Of a DNA stretch of 64,000 bases, positions 52,237 to 62,391 are shown piece by piece. The notes beneath the pieces were generated by a model. That model saw nothing but the letters and a program-made list of their open reading frames with translations. It was not told the origin of the DNA and made no database searches. The translations under genes and the position numbers were made by a program. Every line of letters begins with the position of its first letter. Position 1 is the first letter of the stretch. Source of the DNA: Dactylorhiza incarnata (lineage: Eukaryota > Streptophyta > Magnoliopsida > Asparagales > Orchidaceae); the NCBI GenBank assembly GCA_033032865.1, contig JAWHQI010000266.1, positions 3,013,501-3,077,500 on the forward strand, in the 5' to 3' direction.

Positions 52237-52905
52237 ATCCCCCGCAAGCTCGAGCATACAAATCATATGAACCAAACTTGGACAAGAACTGGTGATAAAG
52301 TGGCCATGGTATAAGGCTTTGGTAAGAATATCAACAATCTGTTCGGCCGCTGAGTCATGTCTCAAGTCTAGTTTCTTCATCTGCACTTTCTCCCAGATAA
52401 AATGACAGTCGACCTGAATGTATTTAGTGCGTTTGTTAAACACGGGATTATTTGCAATGTGGATAGCTGTCTGACTATCACAAAAGATAGTGTCTGGAGA
52501 GGAGGGTTTCACACACAAATCACTGAGAAGACTTTCCAACCACGTAAGTTCAGAAACAACCGAGGCCATTGAACGATACCCTGCTTCTGCAGATGATCGT
52601 GGAACTACTGTTTGCTTCTTGCTTCTCCAGGTGACAAGGTGTCCACCAAAGTAAGTGCAGTAACCACTTGTGGATCGACGGTTGTTCAGAGAGCCAGCAT
52701 AGTCAGCGTTCGAGTAGGCAATGGGAGATAAGGACGAAGAGGGCTTATACACAAGCCCTTGACAAGGAGCACTCTTCAGATACCAGAGGTTATGCTCAAG
52801 GGCTTGTAGATGTGAAGTTCGTGGAGCATGCATGAAACGACTGACAACCCCAACAACAAAAGATATGTTAGGTCGTGTAACTTTGAGATAAATTAGCTTG
52901 TCCAC
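52237..52905 (-). pseudogene. Copia-B RNase H
   Basis: Minus-strand frame with YSNADYAGSLNNRRSTSGYC, WRSKKQTVVPRSSAEAGYR and FCDSQTAIHIANNPV, then the HFI...ILTKAL tail, a typical copia RNase H. In AEAGYRSM the usual catalytic Glu-Tyr pair reads Gly-Tyr, a likely inactivating change. It is separated from RT by stops at 52905-53107. Confidence 0.85.
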
Positions 52906-53106
52906 AAGACAATGGTAGTATTATGGATTTGGAAGTAGTAGGTTATATTCGGAGCTATGCACATAGAGCTTCTGGTTGGCATCCGTAGGTGTTTTTGCAG
53001 GCTTGCATCCAGAGTAGCCAACATCATAAAGAAGATCAAGACAATACTTCTGTTGGGATAGAATAAGACCATTGGGGCGACGAGCTATCTCGATACTGAG
53101 AAAATA

Positions 53107-53829
53107 TCAGAGATTGCCCAAATACTTTGTCTGAAAAACAGATTCCAAGTGTTTCTTGATCATTTGTATGCCATTGAGATCATTGCCTATGACCAGAATA
53201 TCATCAACATGCACCAAAGGTATCATTGTGCCTGTCGTGCGGTGATGAGTAAAAAGAGAGTAGTCGGCCGAGCTTCGAGTAAATCCAATATCACGAACGA
53301 CATGACTGAATTTGTCAAACCACGCTTGAGGAGATTGTTTGAGACCATAGAGAGACTTCTTGAGGTGACAGACAAGATTCTCCCCCGTGGTCTCAAACCC
53401 GGGAGGCTGCTCCATGTAAACAGTGTCAATAAGGTCTCCATTCAAGAAAGCATTTTTGATGTCCAACTGATGCAACGGCCAGTGACGATGAACAACCAGA
53501 GAAATTAAAACAAAGACAGTATTCAGCTTCGCAACGGGCGAGAATGTCTCTTTATAGTCGAGGCCATGTTGCCGTGTGAAACCACGGGCCACAAGGCGAG
53601 CTTTCAGTCGTTCCACAACCCCATCCGGTCCATGCTTGACGGTGAAGACCCACTTACAACCCACACAGGTTTGACCAAGTGGTAGTGGGACAAGGTCACA
53701 TGTTTGATTAGCCCAGAGGGATGTCATTTCTTCATCTATATCAGCCCGCCACCCAGGATGTTGAAGAGCTTCTTGCAAAGAAATAGGGGTGGAAATAATC
53801 GACAAAGATATCGCAAATTTGTGAAGCAC
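53107..53829 (-). pseudogene. Copia-B reverse transcriptase
   Basis: A 240-codon frame: CKWVFTVKHGPDG, RLVARGFTRQHGLDY, then LHQLDIKNAFLNGDL (catalytic Asp), SLYGLKQSPQAWFDK and VHVDDILVIGND (YVDD box reads HVDD). It ends at a stop after the LESVFQTKYLGNL stretch. Confidence 0.87.
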
Positions 53830-54472
53830 CAGAGATAAGCGATGTAATAAGACATAATTAGATAGAGGGTGAGCGGTAGAGAATGGTACCAGATCAACAT
53901 GCCACAGAGCATCATTTGTAGTGGGTAACTGTCATTGGGTATCTGAATGAGGGGAACGTCGTTTGTACACATGAATAATAGGCGGGTGTGGAGAGATTTG
54001 AGTGGGTGTAGGTAGAAGGGGAGATGAGATAGAATGGACAGGAACGACAGGGCGTGGTAGTGGTGAAGTTGCTGGAGGTATCGTAGGTGTGGAGTGAAGT
54101 GACTGGTCTTCGAGGATGTTGAAGAGCTTCTTGCAAAGAAATAGGGGTGGAAATAGTCGACAAAGATGTCGCAAATTTGTGAAGCACCAGAGATAAGCGA
54201 TGTAATGAGACATTATTAGATAGAGGATGAGCGGTAGAGGATGGTACCAGATCAACATGCCACATAACATCATTTGTTGAGGGTAACTGTCATTGGGTAT
54301 CCGAATAAGGGGAACGTCGTTTGTACACATGAATAATAGGCGGGTGTGGAGAGATTTCAGTGGGTGTAGGTAGAAGGGGAGATGAGATAGAATGGACAGG
54401 AATGGCAGGGCGTGGTAGTGGTGAAGTTGCTGGAGGTATCGTAGGTGTGGAGTGAAACGACTGGTCTTCGAG
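53757..54472 (-). repeat. 358-bp tandem duplication in Copia-B pol
   Basis: 53757-54114 and 54115-54472 are near-identical direct copies covering the integrase-RT linker and the ISTPISLQEALQHP start of RT. Only the copy joined to RT can contribute to it. Confidence 0.9.
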
Positions 54473-55659
54473 GATTGTTACATTTGCAGTTGTAATAATC
54501 TTGCGATCATTGGGCGAATAACATACATAATCCTTCTAAGTGAGGGAATATCCTACGAACATATATTTGGTAGCTTGGGGAGCAAACTTGTCTGTAGGAG
54601 GACCAAGACTGTGAATATAGCACGCACAACCAAACATGCGAGGAGTCAAGTGAAAGGGAGGTGTGGAAGAGAATAGAAGGCTAAAGGGGGTCACAAAGTT
54701 TAGAATGGTGGAAGACATGTGATTGATGAGATAGCACGCCAAAGAGATTGCTAAATGCCAGTATACCATTGACACCTTCATCTGAAACATAAGAGAGTGT
54801 GTGACCTCAAGGAGGTGACAGTTCTTTCACTCGGCAACCTCATTTTGTTGGGGTGTGTAGACACAAGAAATTTGATGGAGAATACCATGCTAAGCATAAA
54901 TATGTTGAAACGCATGACTAGTATACTGACACGCGTTATCTGTTCGAAGAATTTTGATAGATGTAGAAAACTGAGCACGCGTCTCGACGATGAAGACACA
55001 AAATACACCAAGTAGTTTAGAACGATCGTGAAGTAAATACAACGAGGTCATGTGAGAATAATCATCAATAAATACGAGAAAATAACAATAACCAGAGACA
55101 CTAGGTGTTTTATATGGTCCCCAAATATCAGAGTGCTTTAAATTAAAAGGAGCAGAGCTCCGAGTACAATGAGGCGTAAAAGTAGAGCGATGTTGTTAGT
55201 CATAGATGCAAGATTCGCATGTGAAGTCAGGGAGTGAGAGATCGGGAAGAGCTTTTCGAAGAATCGGGAGAGGTGTATGCCCAAGACGCCGATGCCAATC
55301 AACAGAGGTAACAGAGGTTAGAGCAGTGGTGGGAACATCCAGAGTGTAGAGCCCATTTGATAGTCGTCCTCTACAATGATATTCTGGGTCTGTTGATCCT
55401 GCACAACGAAGGAAGAAGATGAAAATGTAACAGAGCTATCAAGATCTTGTGTTAGACGACTAATAGAGAGAAGATTAAAATGAGAGCATGGAACATGAAG
55501 AACCGAGCGTAGAGAGAGAGATGAAGTGAGGGGCACGTCCCCAGAACCCCAAATAGGGGTGGTCTCCCCATTAGCCACCATGATAAACTTAGGGTATGTG
55601 GAGTTCAAATATTGAGGTGGATTTTGTGGAGTAATATGATTCGTGGAACCAGAGTCCAC
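54473..55659 (-). pseudogene. Copia-B protease and integrase, broken
   Basis: Minus strand 55659-55318 starts MDSGSTNHIT (protease active site DSG) and continues through VLHVPCSHFNLLSISRL. Integrase pieces follow: a CxYS-containing zinc region near 55200, the DDYSHMTSLYL-like core near 55070-55040, and ACYLINHMSS...FGCACYIHSLGPPTDKFAP with YMFVGY at 54536-54790. Several frameshifts. Confidence 0.78.
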
Positions 55660-55662
55660 TAA

Positions 55663-56375
55663 TCAAGCTGGACTATTGGAAAAACAAGAGATACCTTCAT
55701 TTGAAAGAGATTCCACAGAACCAGGAGAGCGACTGATCAACCCTTGAAGATGCTGAAGTTGGGTGCGCAAGCTGTCAATGTCAGCATGAGCGGTGGTGGG
55801 AGCATCGGTTGCAATGGAGGCATGTTGTTGCGGAGGCCACAGAGGTACACAATGCTTACGAAAGCAAGTAGACTCCAAATGACCAAACTGACCACAATAG
55901 GTACACACGCTAGTGTCGATACCCTTGAAGCGATTCCCACCGCCGTGTCCTTGTCCATGAGAGCCGGTGCGACCCCCACGAGCCGACGGCAGGGTGGGAC
56001 GGTGTTCAGAAGAGTGTTGGAGAAGGACCGGAGAGATAGGCCCTGGTGCATTAGGGGGTGGTGTCACCTTCAACATCATGGAGCACACAACAAAGAGGGA
56101 AGGAACCGTGGAGGATAAGAGAATGGTGGTGTCTCCGCCGGCTTTCAGAGTAAGAGATTGAAGATCCGTGAAAATGTCAAACAAGTGTTGGAGACTGTCC
56201 TTACCAGAATACAAGAAATGAAGTTCATCTCACATTGCCTTTGCCGTCTCTTGATACATTGCCATACGATATGGCTCAGCGTCCATCGAATTCAAAATCC
56301 AGGACTGAACGCGGCTATCATTAGGGAACCATTGCTCATTGGGCTAAGCAGGCGGTGCCATGGAGAGATGATGAA
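55663..56375 (-). pseudogene. Copia-B gag with zinc knuckle
   Basis: 55663-56214 contains the gag core end (LQHLFDIFTDLQSLTLKAGG) and a CTYCGQFGHLESTC zinc knuckle, then a Gln-rich linker into protease. Upstream, on the minus strand near 56400-56220, the WVHSMRRVLQTKG and WILNSMDAEPYRM-like segments are the N-terminal gag core in other frames. Stops separate the parts. Confidence 0.8.
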
Positions 56376-56729
56376 GCAACCCCTTTGTTTGTAGAACACG
56401 GCGCATTGAGTGCACCCACTCGACAAAATGTTTTGCCACTGGAGAGATTGCAGTAATCCGCAGTTCATCCCGTACATCAAGAACAGGGTCCGGAGCAAGA
56501 GCCGGAAGGGAGGAAGAGGAAGAATTGGCAGGCGTGCCCATGACCACTAAGGTAAGAGAAGATAGTGACAGAGGGAGCACAGTACGCATTGGAAAAGTGC
56601 TGGGCTGCGGCGTGGGGCGCGATAGAGGGGTGTTGCGGCACGGGGGTGCGCCCTTGGATGTGGTAGCCATGTGCTGCGGCAAAAGGTTGTTGCGGCGTGC
56701 GTGAGTGTGCAAGTGCAGTGTGCGGCAGG

Positions 56730-57040
56730 GTGTAGGCGCGGGTGTGCGCGGGAGAAACAGGTGCGGCGCGTGCAGAAGAATACAAGCAGGCTCGCGCGGG
56801 AGAAAGCAGGCGCACCCTGGAGAAAGCAAGCGCGCACGGGAGAAAGTAAGCGTGCGCGCGAGAAAGCATGCGCGCGTGCGCGCGGGAGAAAGGAGGTGCA
56901 TCACATGCGGGAGAAAACAGGAAGGCGCGCGTTTGCGAGGGAGAAAGCAAGCGCGTGTGCGCGCAGGAGAAAGGAGGTGCGTCGCGCGTGGGGAGAAAAA
57001 TAGGTGCGGCCTGCAGCAGGTGAGGTGTGTGGGAGAAAGC
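56730..57040. repeat. GC-rich degenerate tandem repeat in Copia-B leader/gag start
   Basis: About a dozen degenerate 20-30 bp units of GGGAGAAAGCAAGCGCGCG type, between the PBS and gag core. Frames on either strand stay open through it, giving Arg/Ala-rich low-complexity translations. Confidence 0.8.
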
Positions 57041-58140
57041 GGAAGAGGGATTAAGCTGCGGGATTTAGGTAGATGCAGGATTAAAAAAAGGTGGGGACCC
57101 GATCGGAAAAGCCTATAAAAGGAAACAAGACGAGAGCATATGCTCGATCTTTTTTTATTTTTTTAAAAACGGTCTGTTGATCTGAACCTGACTCTGATAC
57201 CATGTATAGAGACATATTTGGAGAAAAAATTTATTCTCATAAATACATATTACATCCAGACAACTATAATTACATGTATAAATATGTGAGATCAGTAGAG
57301 ACAAAATCGTCATCCAAGATGTGGGACTAATGCCTGTGTAGTAATGGGCTCAGTCGCAGGCCTTTGTACGGGCCTTTTGTATAGATTGCTTTAACAAAAC
57401 ACATAAGATTGTATAGAATTGAGAGGGAAGCCCCCACAATTACAATTACACCCTTAAGGTGTATGTGATACAAAAGAGTAAAAAGTAAGACTTATACAAA
57501 GTAGATAACTAATCCAACACCCCTCGAGTTGAAATTGTTGAACTGAAGTCCGCCATCGTATATTTTGTATTTTTCCCATAAGGGTATTTAGGTCTTTTGT
57601 ACTATTTTCCCTTACTCGATATATATGAGTAGAGGGGGTGTTAATTCAATTAATGTGATTTTCTTTCCTCTCAACTTGGTATCAAAGCACGATTTCCCTC
57701 GCCCTAGCCGACTCCGCTCCCGCACTCGCCCGCTTCCGCTCGCAGCCGCTCCCGCTCGCAATCCGCCGCTTCCGCTCGCAGCCGATCGACGCCGGTTCAC
57801 TTCCTCTCGCCGATCAGCGTCGGATCTCCTCCCGTTAGCCTCCCCTGCTCCGGTCGACCCTTCCATCGGCCGTTTGAGAGTCGACCGATCCTCCTCTCTC
57901 TTCTAATGCTGCCCTAGGCTCCTGCTGTGGATGCTAGGGTTGGCGCCTCTCCTTCTGGGCTCTAGGGCTGCTGTCGTGTGCCTCTTGGGCCCTCTTTTTT
58001 GCTGCCGAAGGCTATGTCGGACGTGATATGCCCTAGTTTTCTGTCCCGCTGCCTTGCCGCTGCTACTGGATGCTCTGACAGCCCCTTCCGCTCCTCATTT
58101 GGCTGTTTTTTGTTGATTTGCTGCCCCCCTCTTGCTCTCA

Positions 58141-58733
58141 TGGGGGATTCTACGGACTCTTCGCCACAAATGAGTGAAGTTGTGCCACAGATGGGTGACC
58201 CGCAGCGGACCCATGGCCAATCAGGCTCGTTGAAGATTACCACCGTTCCCTTGGACGGAACAAATTATTTGGAATGGTCCCGTGCTGCCCAACATGTGAT
58301 CCGCAACCATCAGATGTTTGGTTACATTGACGGAACTGTGAAGGAGCCACCCAAGACTGACCCTACTTGGAAACGCTGGGACTCCGAGAATTCTCTTGTT
58401 GTATCCTGGCTTCTCCACTCCATGTCTCCCAAGGTATATTGAAGCTACATGCTTCTGGACTCTGCTTACAATATCTGGACACGGGCCAAAGACACGTACT
58501 CGCAGATTGGGAGTTCCACGCAGATTTATGAACTTACCCGTCGCATTCTGGAGCTCCGACAGGGATCTATGACTGTGTCCACCTACTTCTCGGAGTTTGA
58601 ACGGCTCTATCAGGAATTTGATTTTTTTCGAGCAGTTTACTGCTTCCTGCACGGCCGACGCCGTGAAATTGCAGGAAAAGGAGAACCGATACCGCTTACA
58701 TGTATTCCTGATGGGGATGAATATGGACTCTGA
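58141..58733 (+). pseudogene. Copia-C gag
   Basis: Likely start ATG at 58140-58142 (MGDSTDSSPQM); upstream open codons back to 57978 are probably leader. Gag core: LKITTVPLDGTNYLEWSRAA, GYIDGTVKEPP, WLLHSMSPKV, then a TGA at 58440-58442 (a CpG-type CGA to TGA change would explain it), then AYNIWTRAKDTYSQIG and LRQGSMTVSTYFSEFERLYQEF in the same frame. A frameshift in the T7 run at about 58620-58628 moves the sequence into the next frame (58597-59940). Confidence 0.85.
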
Positions 58734-59940
58734 TACTGTCATTTGCTTCAAGCTTCATCCGCACCTTATCCCTCCGGGATCCGGGCGTGGCCGTGGTCGT
58801 GGCCGTGCCCCTGGTCATGGTGGATGCCGTCAGAGTGGCACTCGATTTCAGGATGCTGCCTACTCCACAGAGGTTCAGGAGGATCATCAGGGTCAGCTGT
58901 CCAGCCATCTTACCACCTCTGAATTGGATGCCCTTCGTCGCTTGCTGCACTCCCAGTTTGACTCTTCCCCGAGTGGGACTTCTACTTCATTTGCTACTGC
59001 TACTATGCCAGCTGCTCATACTGTCGCGACTCCTCCGTCTGAGTGGATCATTGACTCTGGTGCCACTGACCACATGACTGGTTCCCCCACAGGTTTTTCC
59101 TCTTACACTCCCTTGTCTGGTAAGGATAAGGTTGTTTCTGCCAATGGTACTCTATCCCCTATTGCTGGGAAAGGGAACATCTCCTGTTCCCCCTCTCTTT
59201 CGCTTACTTCTGTTCTGCATGTCCCTTCGTTTCCTCGCAGCCTCCTTTCTATTAGCAACCTTACTAAATCTCTTAACTGTTCAGTAACTTTTTTCCCTGA
59301 TTCTTGTGTATTTCAGGAACTGGGTACGAGGCGATGCATTGGCAGTGGTAAGAATCGTGGTGGTCTGTACTATCTGGATGCTACTGAGTCTCCCCTCGCT
59401 CTCTCCTCGTCTGCTGCTGCTACCGAGTCCGATGCTCGACGCTGGCACTTGCGTCTTGGTCATCCGTCTCCTGTTTATCTTCAGAAACTGTTTCCTGTTT
59501 TATCTCCTTTTGTTCAAACTTTAAATTGTGATGTGTGTGTGATGTCTAAACATGTTCGACACTCTTTTTCGCATTTATCTTCTCCTAGTAGTACGCCCTT
59601 TGCTATTATACATTCTGATGTTTGGGGTCCGTCCACTGTTGTTTCTTTATCTGGTTATCGGTGGTTTGTTACTTTTATTGACTGTTTTTCCCGGACCACC
59701 TGGGTTTATCTGTTAAAGAAAAAAGGGGAAGTTTTTTCTGTATTTCAGAGCTTTCATAAGATGGTACAAACTCAGTTTAATGGTACCATTCGTGTTCTTC
59801 GTAGTGACAATGTGGGGAGTACGATGATCGTGGGGCGTTCGGTGCATACCTATCTAGTCATGGTATTATTCACCAAACCACGTATGTCTATACGTCCACC
59901 CAAAATGGTGTGGCCGAACGAAAAATCGGCATCTTCTTGA
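58629..59940 (+). pseudogene. Copia-C gag end, protease and integrase
   Basis: Frame reads ENRYRLHVFLMGMN (gag end), a Gly-Arg-rich stretch, protease WIIDSGATDHMTG near 59043-59080, the GAG-pre-integrase RWHLRLGHPS near 59440, the zinc CDVCVMSKH near 59530, and the integrase core from HSDVWGPS (first Asp) to VLRSDN (second Asp, about 59800). Then frameshifts near 59810-59900 displace the rest (STQNGVAERK is in another frame). Confidence 0.86.
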
Positions 59941-59965
59941 TGTTGCTCGCTGTCTCCTTGCCACC

Positions 59966-62239
59966 ATGCATCTTCCAAAATCTTTTTGGGGGGATGCTAT
60001 TCTGACGGCCACTCATCTTATCAACCGTCTTCCATCCCATGTTCTTAACTATATGAATCCGTTGGTGCGCCTCTCAACTACGTCTGCTATTCACACTTCG
60101 TCTCTACCACCCCGTGTCTTTGGGTGTGTTTGCTTTGTTCACGTTCACACGCCTCTTCGGGATAAGCTTGACCCTCGCGCTCTCCGTTGTGTCTTTCTTG
60201 GCTACTCCACCACCACTAAGAGGTATCGTTGTTATCACCCGCCTACCAGACGTTTCTTTTGCACCATGGACGTCACGTTCCGCGAAGAGGAACCTTATTA
60301 TGTGGGCTTGACTCCTACTTGTCGTCAGGGGGAGACTGATGCCGATGCCCCTGTTCCTCTTCCTCTTGTTCCTCCTCCAGTTCCTGTTATGTCCATACCC
60401 TCTACATCGTCATCCACTCCTCATTTACCGACATCTACGCCTTTCCCTACATATCATTATCCATCTCTCATCTCTCCGCTGCCTCATGTCTATCATCGCC
60501 GAAAACCAGATATCCTGCCCACTGCTGCTCTGCCATTGTCAATGCCGTCGTTGGACTCAGATTCCGATGCTGACTTACATGTTCCCATTGCCCTGCTAAC
60601 AGGTAAAACTGTATGTACGGAACATCCTATTTCTAATCATGTTTATGATCATCTCTCTAAGCCCCATCGGGCTTTTATATCGTCTTTGTCCGAAATATCT
60701 ATTCCTAAGACATGGCAGGAAGCGGCTGGTATTCCTGCATGGGCACAAGCAATGAAGGAAGAAATGTCCGCTTTGGAGAAGAACCATACATGGGATGTTA
60801 CCTCTCTTCCTCCTGGTAAGAAACCCATTGGCTCTAAATGGGTCTTCTCAGTCAAGCAGAACCAGGATGGGAAAGTGGAGCGGTGTAAAGCCAGGTTGGT
60901 TGCTCGTGGTTACACCCAGACTCTGGGAATTGATTACCAGAAGACCTTTGCCCCGGTGGCAAAGATGAACTCTATTCGTGTGATCATTTCATGTGCTGTG
61001 ATCTTAGATTGGGAACTTCATCAACTGGACATCAAGAATGCGTTCCTGCACGGTGACCTCAAAGAAGAAGTGTACATGGCACTTCCTCCGGGATTTGTGA
61101 AGAAGGGACAAGAAGGTCTTGTTTGTCGTTTATGGAGGTCTTTGTATGGGCTTAAACAGTCTCCAAGGGAGTGGTTCGGCAGATTTCACAAGGCTATGAT
61201 CAAGTTTGGTTATAAAGAGTGTCACTCGGATCATACTTTATTTATCTGGAGGAATGAAGGTAAAATCGTCGTGCTCATTGTCTATGTCGATGATATTGTG
61301 ATCACTGGAAATGACTCGGTTGAAATTGCTAAGCTGAAGGACCTCCTGTCTGCTGAGTTCGAAGTAAAGGACCTAGGAAGGCTCCGCTACTTCCTAGGAA
61401 TTGAAGTGATCCGTTCTGACAAAGGTGTTTTTATCTCTCAACGTAAATATGTGTTAGATCTTCTAGAGGAAACCGATATGCTTGGTTGTGCTCCTGCTAA
61501 CACACCTATGGAGGAGAACCATGGGATTGATGAAGATAGCAATGGTGATCGTGTGGATGCGGCCAGTTATCAGAGATTGGTGGGCAAACTTCTATACCTT
61601 TCACATACGCATCCTGACATCACGTATGTTGTTGGGATCTTGAGTAGGTATATGCACGCCCCAAGAGTCAGACACCGGGATGCTGCCTTTCGTGTTCTCC
61701 GGTATTTGAAGAAAGCTCCCGGAAGGGGGCTAATGTTCTCCAAGAATGATCATTTGAAGATTGATGTCTTCACCGATGCTGACTGGGCCGGTAGTCGTGA
61801 TGACCGGAAATCCACCACAGGTTACTGTACATTTGTCGGAGGAAACTTGGTCATGTGGCGCAGCAAAAAGCAAAATGTTGTGGCAAGATCCAGCGCAGAA
61901 GCAGAGTATCGGGCTATGTCCCAAGGTCTCTGTGAAGGTCTGTGGTTGCGTACCATATTGCAAGATCTTGGGCTTCAGAAGGATACTCCCATCTCCCTGT
62001 ACTGTGATAACAAAGCGGCGATCAACATAGCTCATAATCCAGTTCAGCATGACCGGACCAAGCATGTTGAGGTGGATCGCCACTTTATCAAAGATCATCT
62101 TGAAAAAGGAAACTTAGTTACTCCCTTCGTTCACTCCAGAGACCAGTTGGCCGATGTCTTCACCAAGAGTTTGAGATCCGATCCCTTCACTGATGATATC
62201 CATAAGCTTGGGATGACAGATATCTTCTGTCCGACTTGA
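59966..62239 (+). CDS. Copia-C integrase C-terminus, RT and RNase H
   Basis: A 757-codon uninterrupted frame. Integrase C-terminal part with FWGDAILTATHLINRLPS and CVFLGYS comes first; RT runs from about residue 255 (WAQAMKEEM, GSKWVFSVK, RLVARGYTQ) with HQLDIKNAFLHGD near 352 and YVDDIVITGND near 438; RNase H has FTDADWAGSRDDRKST near 601, SSAEAEYRAM and the CDNKAAINIAHNPV segment, ending LGMTDIFCPT just before the purine tract. All catalytic Asp/Glu motifs are present, so RT/RNase H could be active if expressed, though the upstream frame is broken. Confidence 0.92.
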   Translation: MHLPKSFWGDAILTATHLINRLPSHVLNYMNPLVRLSTTSAIHTSSLPPRVFGCVCFVHVHTPLRDKLDPRALRCVFLGYSTTTKRYRCYHPPTRRFFCTMDVTFREEEPYYVGLTPTCRQGETDADAPVPLPLVPPPVPVMSIPSTSSSTPHLPTSTPFPTYHYPSLISPLPHVYHRRKPDILPTAALPLSMPSLDSDSDADLHVPIALLTGKTVCTEHPISNHVYDHLSKPHRAFISSLSEISIPKTWQEAAGIPAWAQAMKEEMSALEKNHTWDVTSLPPGKKPIGSKWVFSVKQNQDGKVERCKARLVARGYTQTLGIDYQKTFAPVAKMNSIRVIISCAVILDWELHQLDIKNAFLHGDLKEEVYMALPPGFVKKGQEGLVCRLWRSLYGLKQSPREWFGRFHKAMIKFGYKECHSDHTLFIWRNEGKIVVLIVYVDDIVITGNDSVEIAKLKDLLSAEFEVKDLGRLRYFLGIEVIRSDKGVFISQRKYVLDLLEETDMLGCAPANTPMEENHGIDEDSNGDRVDAASYQRLVGKLLYLSHTHPDITYVVGILSRYMHAPRVRHRDAAFRVLRYLKKAPGRGLMFSKNDHLKIDVFTDADWAGSRDDRKSTTGYCTFVGGNLVMWRSKKQNVVARSSAEAEYRAMSQGLCEGLWLRTILQDLGLQKDTPISLYCDNKAAINIAHNPVQHDRTKHVEVDRHFIKDHLEKGNLVTPFVHSRDQLADVFTKSLRSDPFTDDIHKLGMTDIFCPT

Positions 62240-62391
62240 GGGGGAGTGTTGAACTCCAAGTCCGCCATCGTATATTTTGTATTTTTCCCATAAGGGTATT
62301 TAGGTCTTTTGTACTATTTTCCCTTACTCGATATATATGAGTAGAGGGGGTGTTAATTCAATTAATGTGATTTTCTTTCCTCAACTGAAAT

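Larger units (their letters stand above)
52040..57396 (-). mobile_element. Copia-B: full-length copia element (5,357 bp)
   Basis: LTRs 52040-52236 and 57203-57396 (197 and 194 bp), perfect duplication AAACA (52035-52039, 57397-57401), PBS TGGTATCAGAG on the minus strand at 57192-57202, and purine tract GCGGGGGAT beside the left LTR. Domain order on the minus strand is gag, protease, integrase, RT, RNase H, with numerous lesions and a 358-bp tandem duplication before RT. LTRs differ by roughly a tenth, so this is an older insertion than Copia-C. Confidence 0.9.
51978..57519 (-). repeat. Copia-D 3' LTR, split by Copia-B
   Basis: Read on the minus strand, TGTTGGATTAG starts at 57519, preceded by a CTCGAGGGG purine tract, and runs to 57402. 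It resumes at 52039 beyond Copia-B and may end with ...CAACTAACA at 51978. This gives about 180 bp. The outer end is uncertain. Confidence 0.5.
57536..62386 (+). mobile_element. Copia-C: full-length copia element (4,851 bp)
   Basis: LTRs 57536-57676 and 62247-62386 (141 and 140 bp) with two or three differences and a 2-bp indel. Perfect duplication GAAAT (57531-57535 and 62387-62391). PBS TGGTATCAAAGC at 57677-57688 abuts the 5' LTR, and the purine tract GAGGGGGAG at 62238-62246 precedes the 3' LTR. Coding order gag, protease, integrase, RT, RNase H. The insertion is recent, yet gag and integrase carry a stop and frameshifts. It inserted 12 bp outside the 3' LTR of Copia-D. Confidence 0.93.

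Noticed and set aside
56477..57118. Long open frames on both strands near the Copia-B gag start
   Set aside because: Produced by the degenerate GGGAGAAAG-GCGCGC repeat; Arg/Ala- or Leu/Ser-rich translations without domain. Only the gag core nearby is credible.
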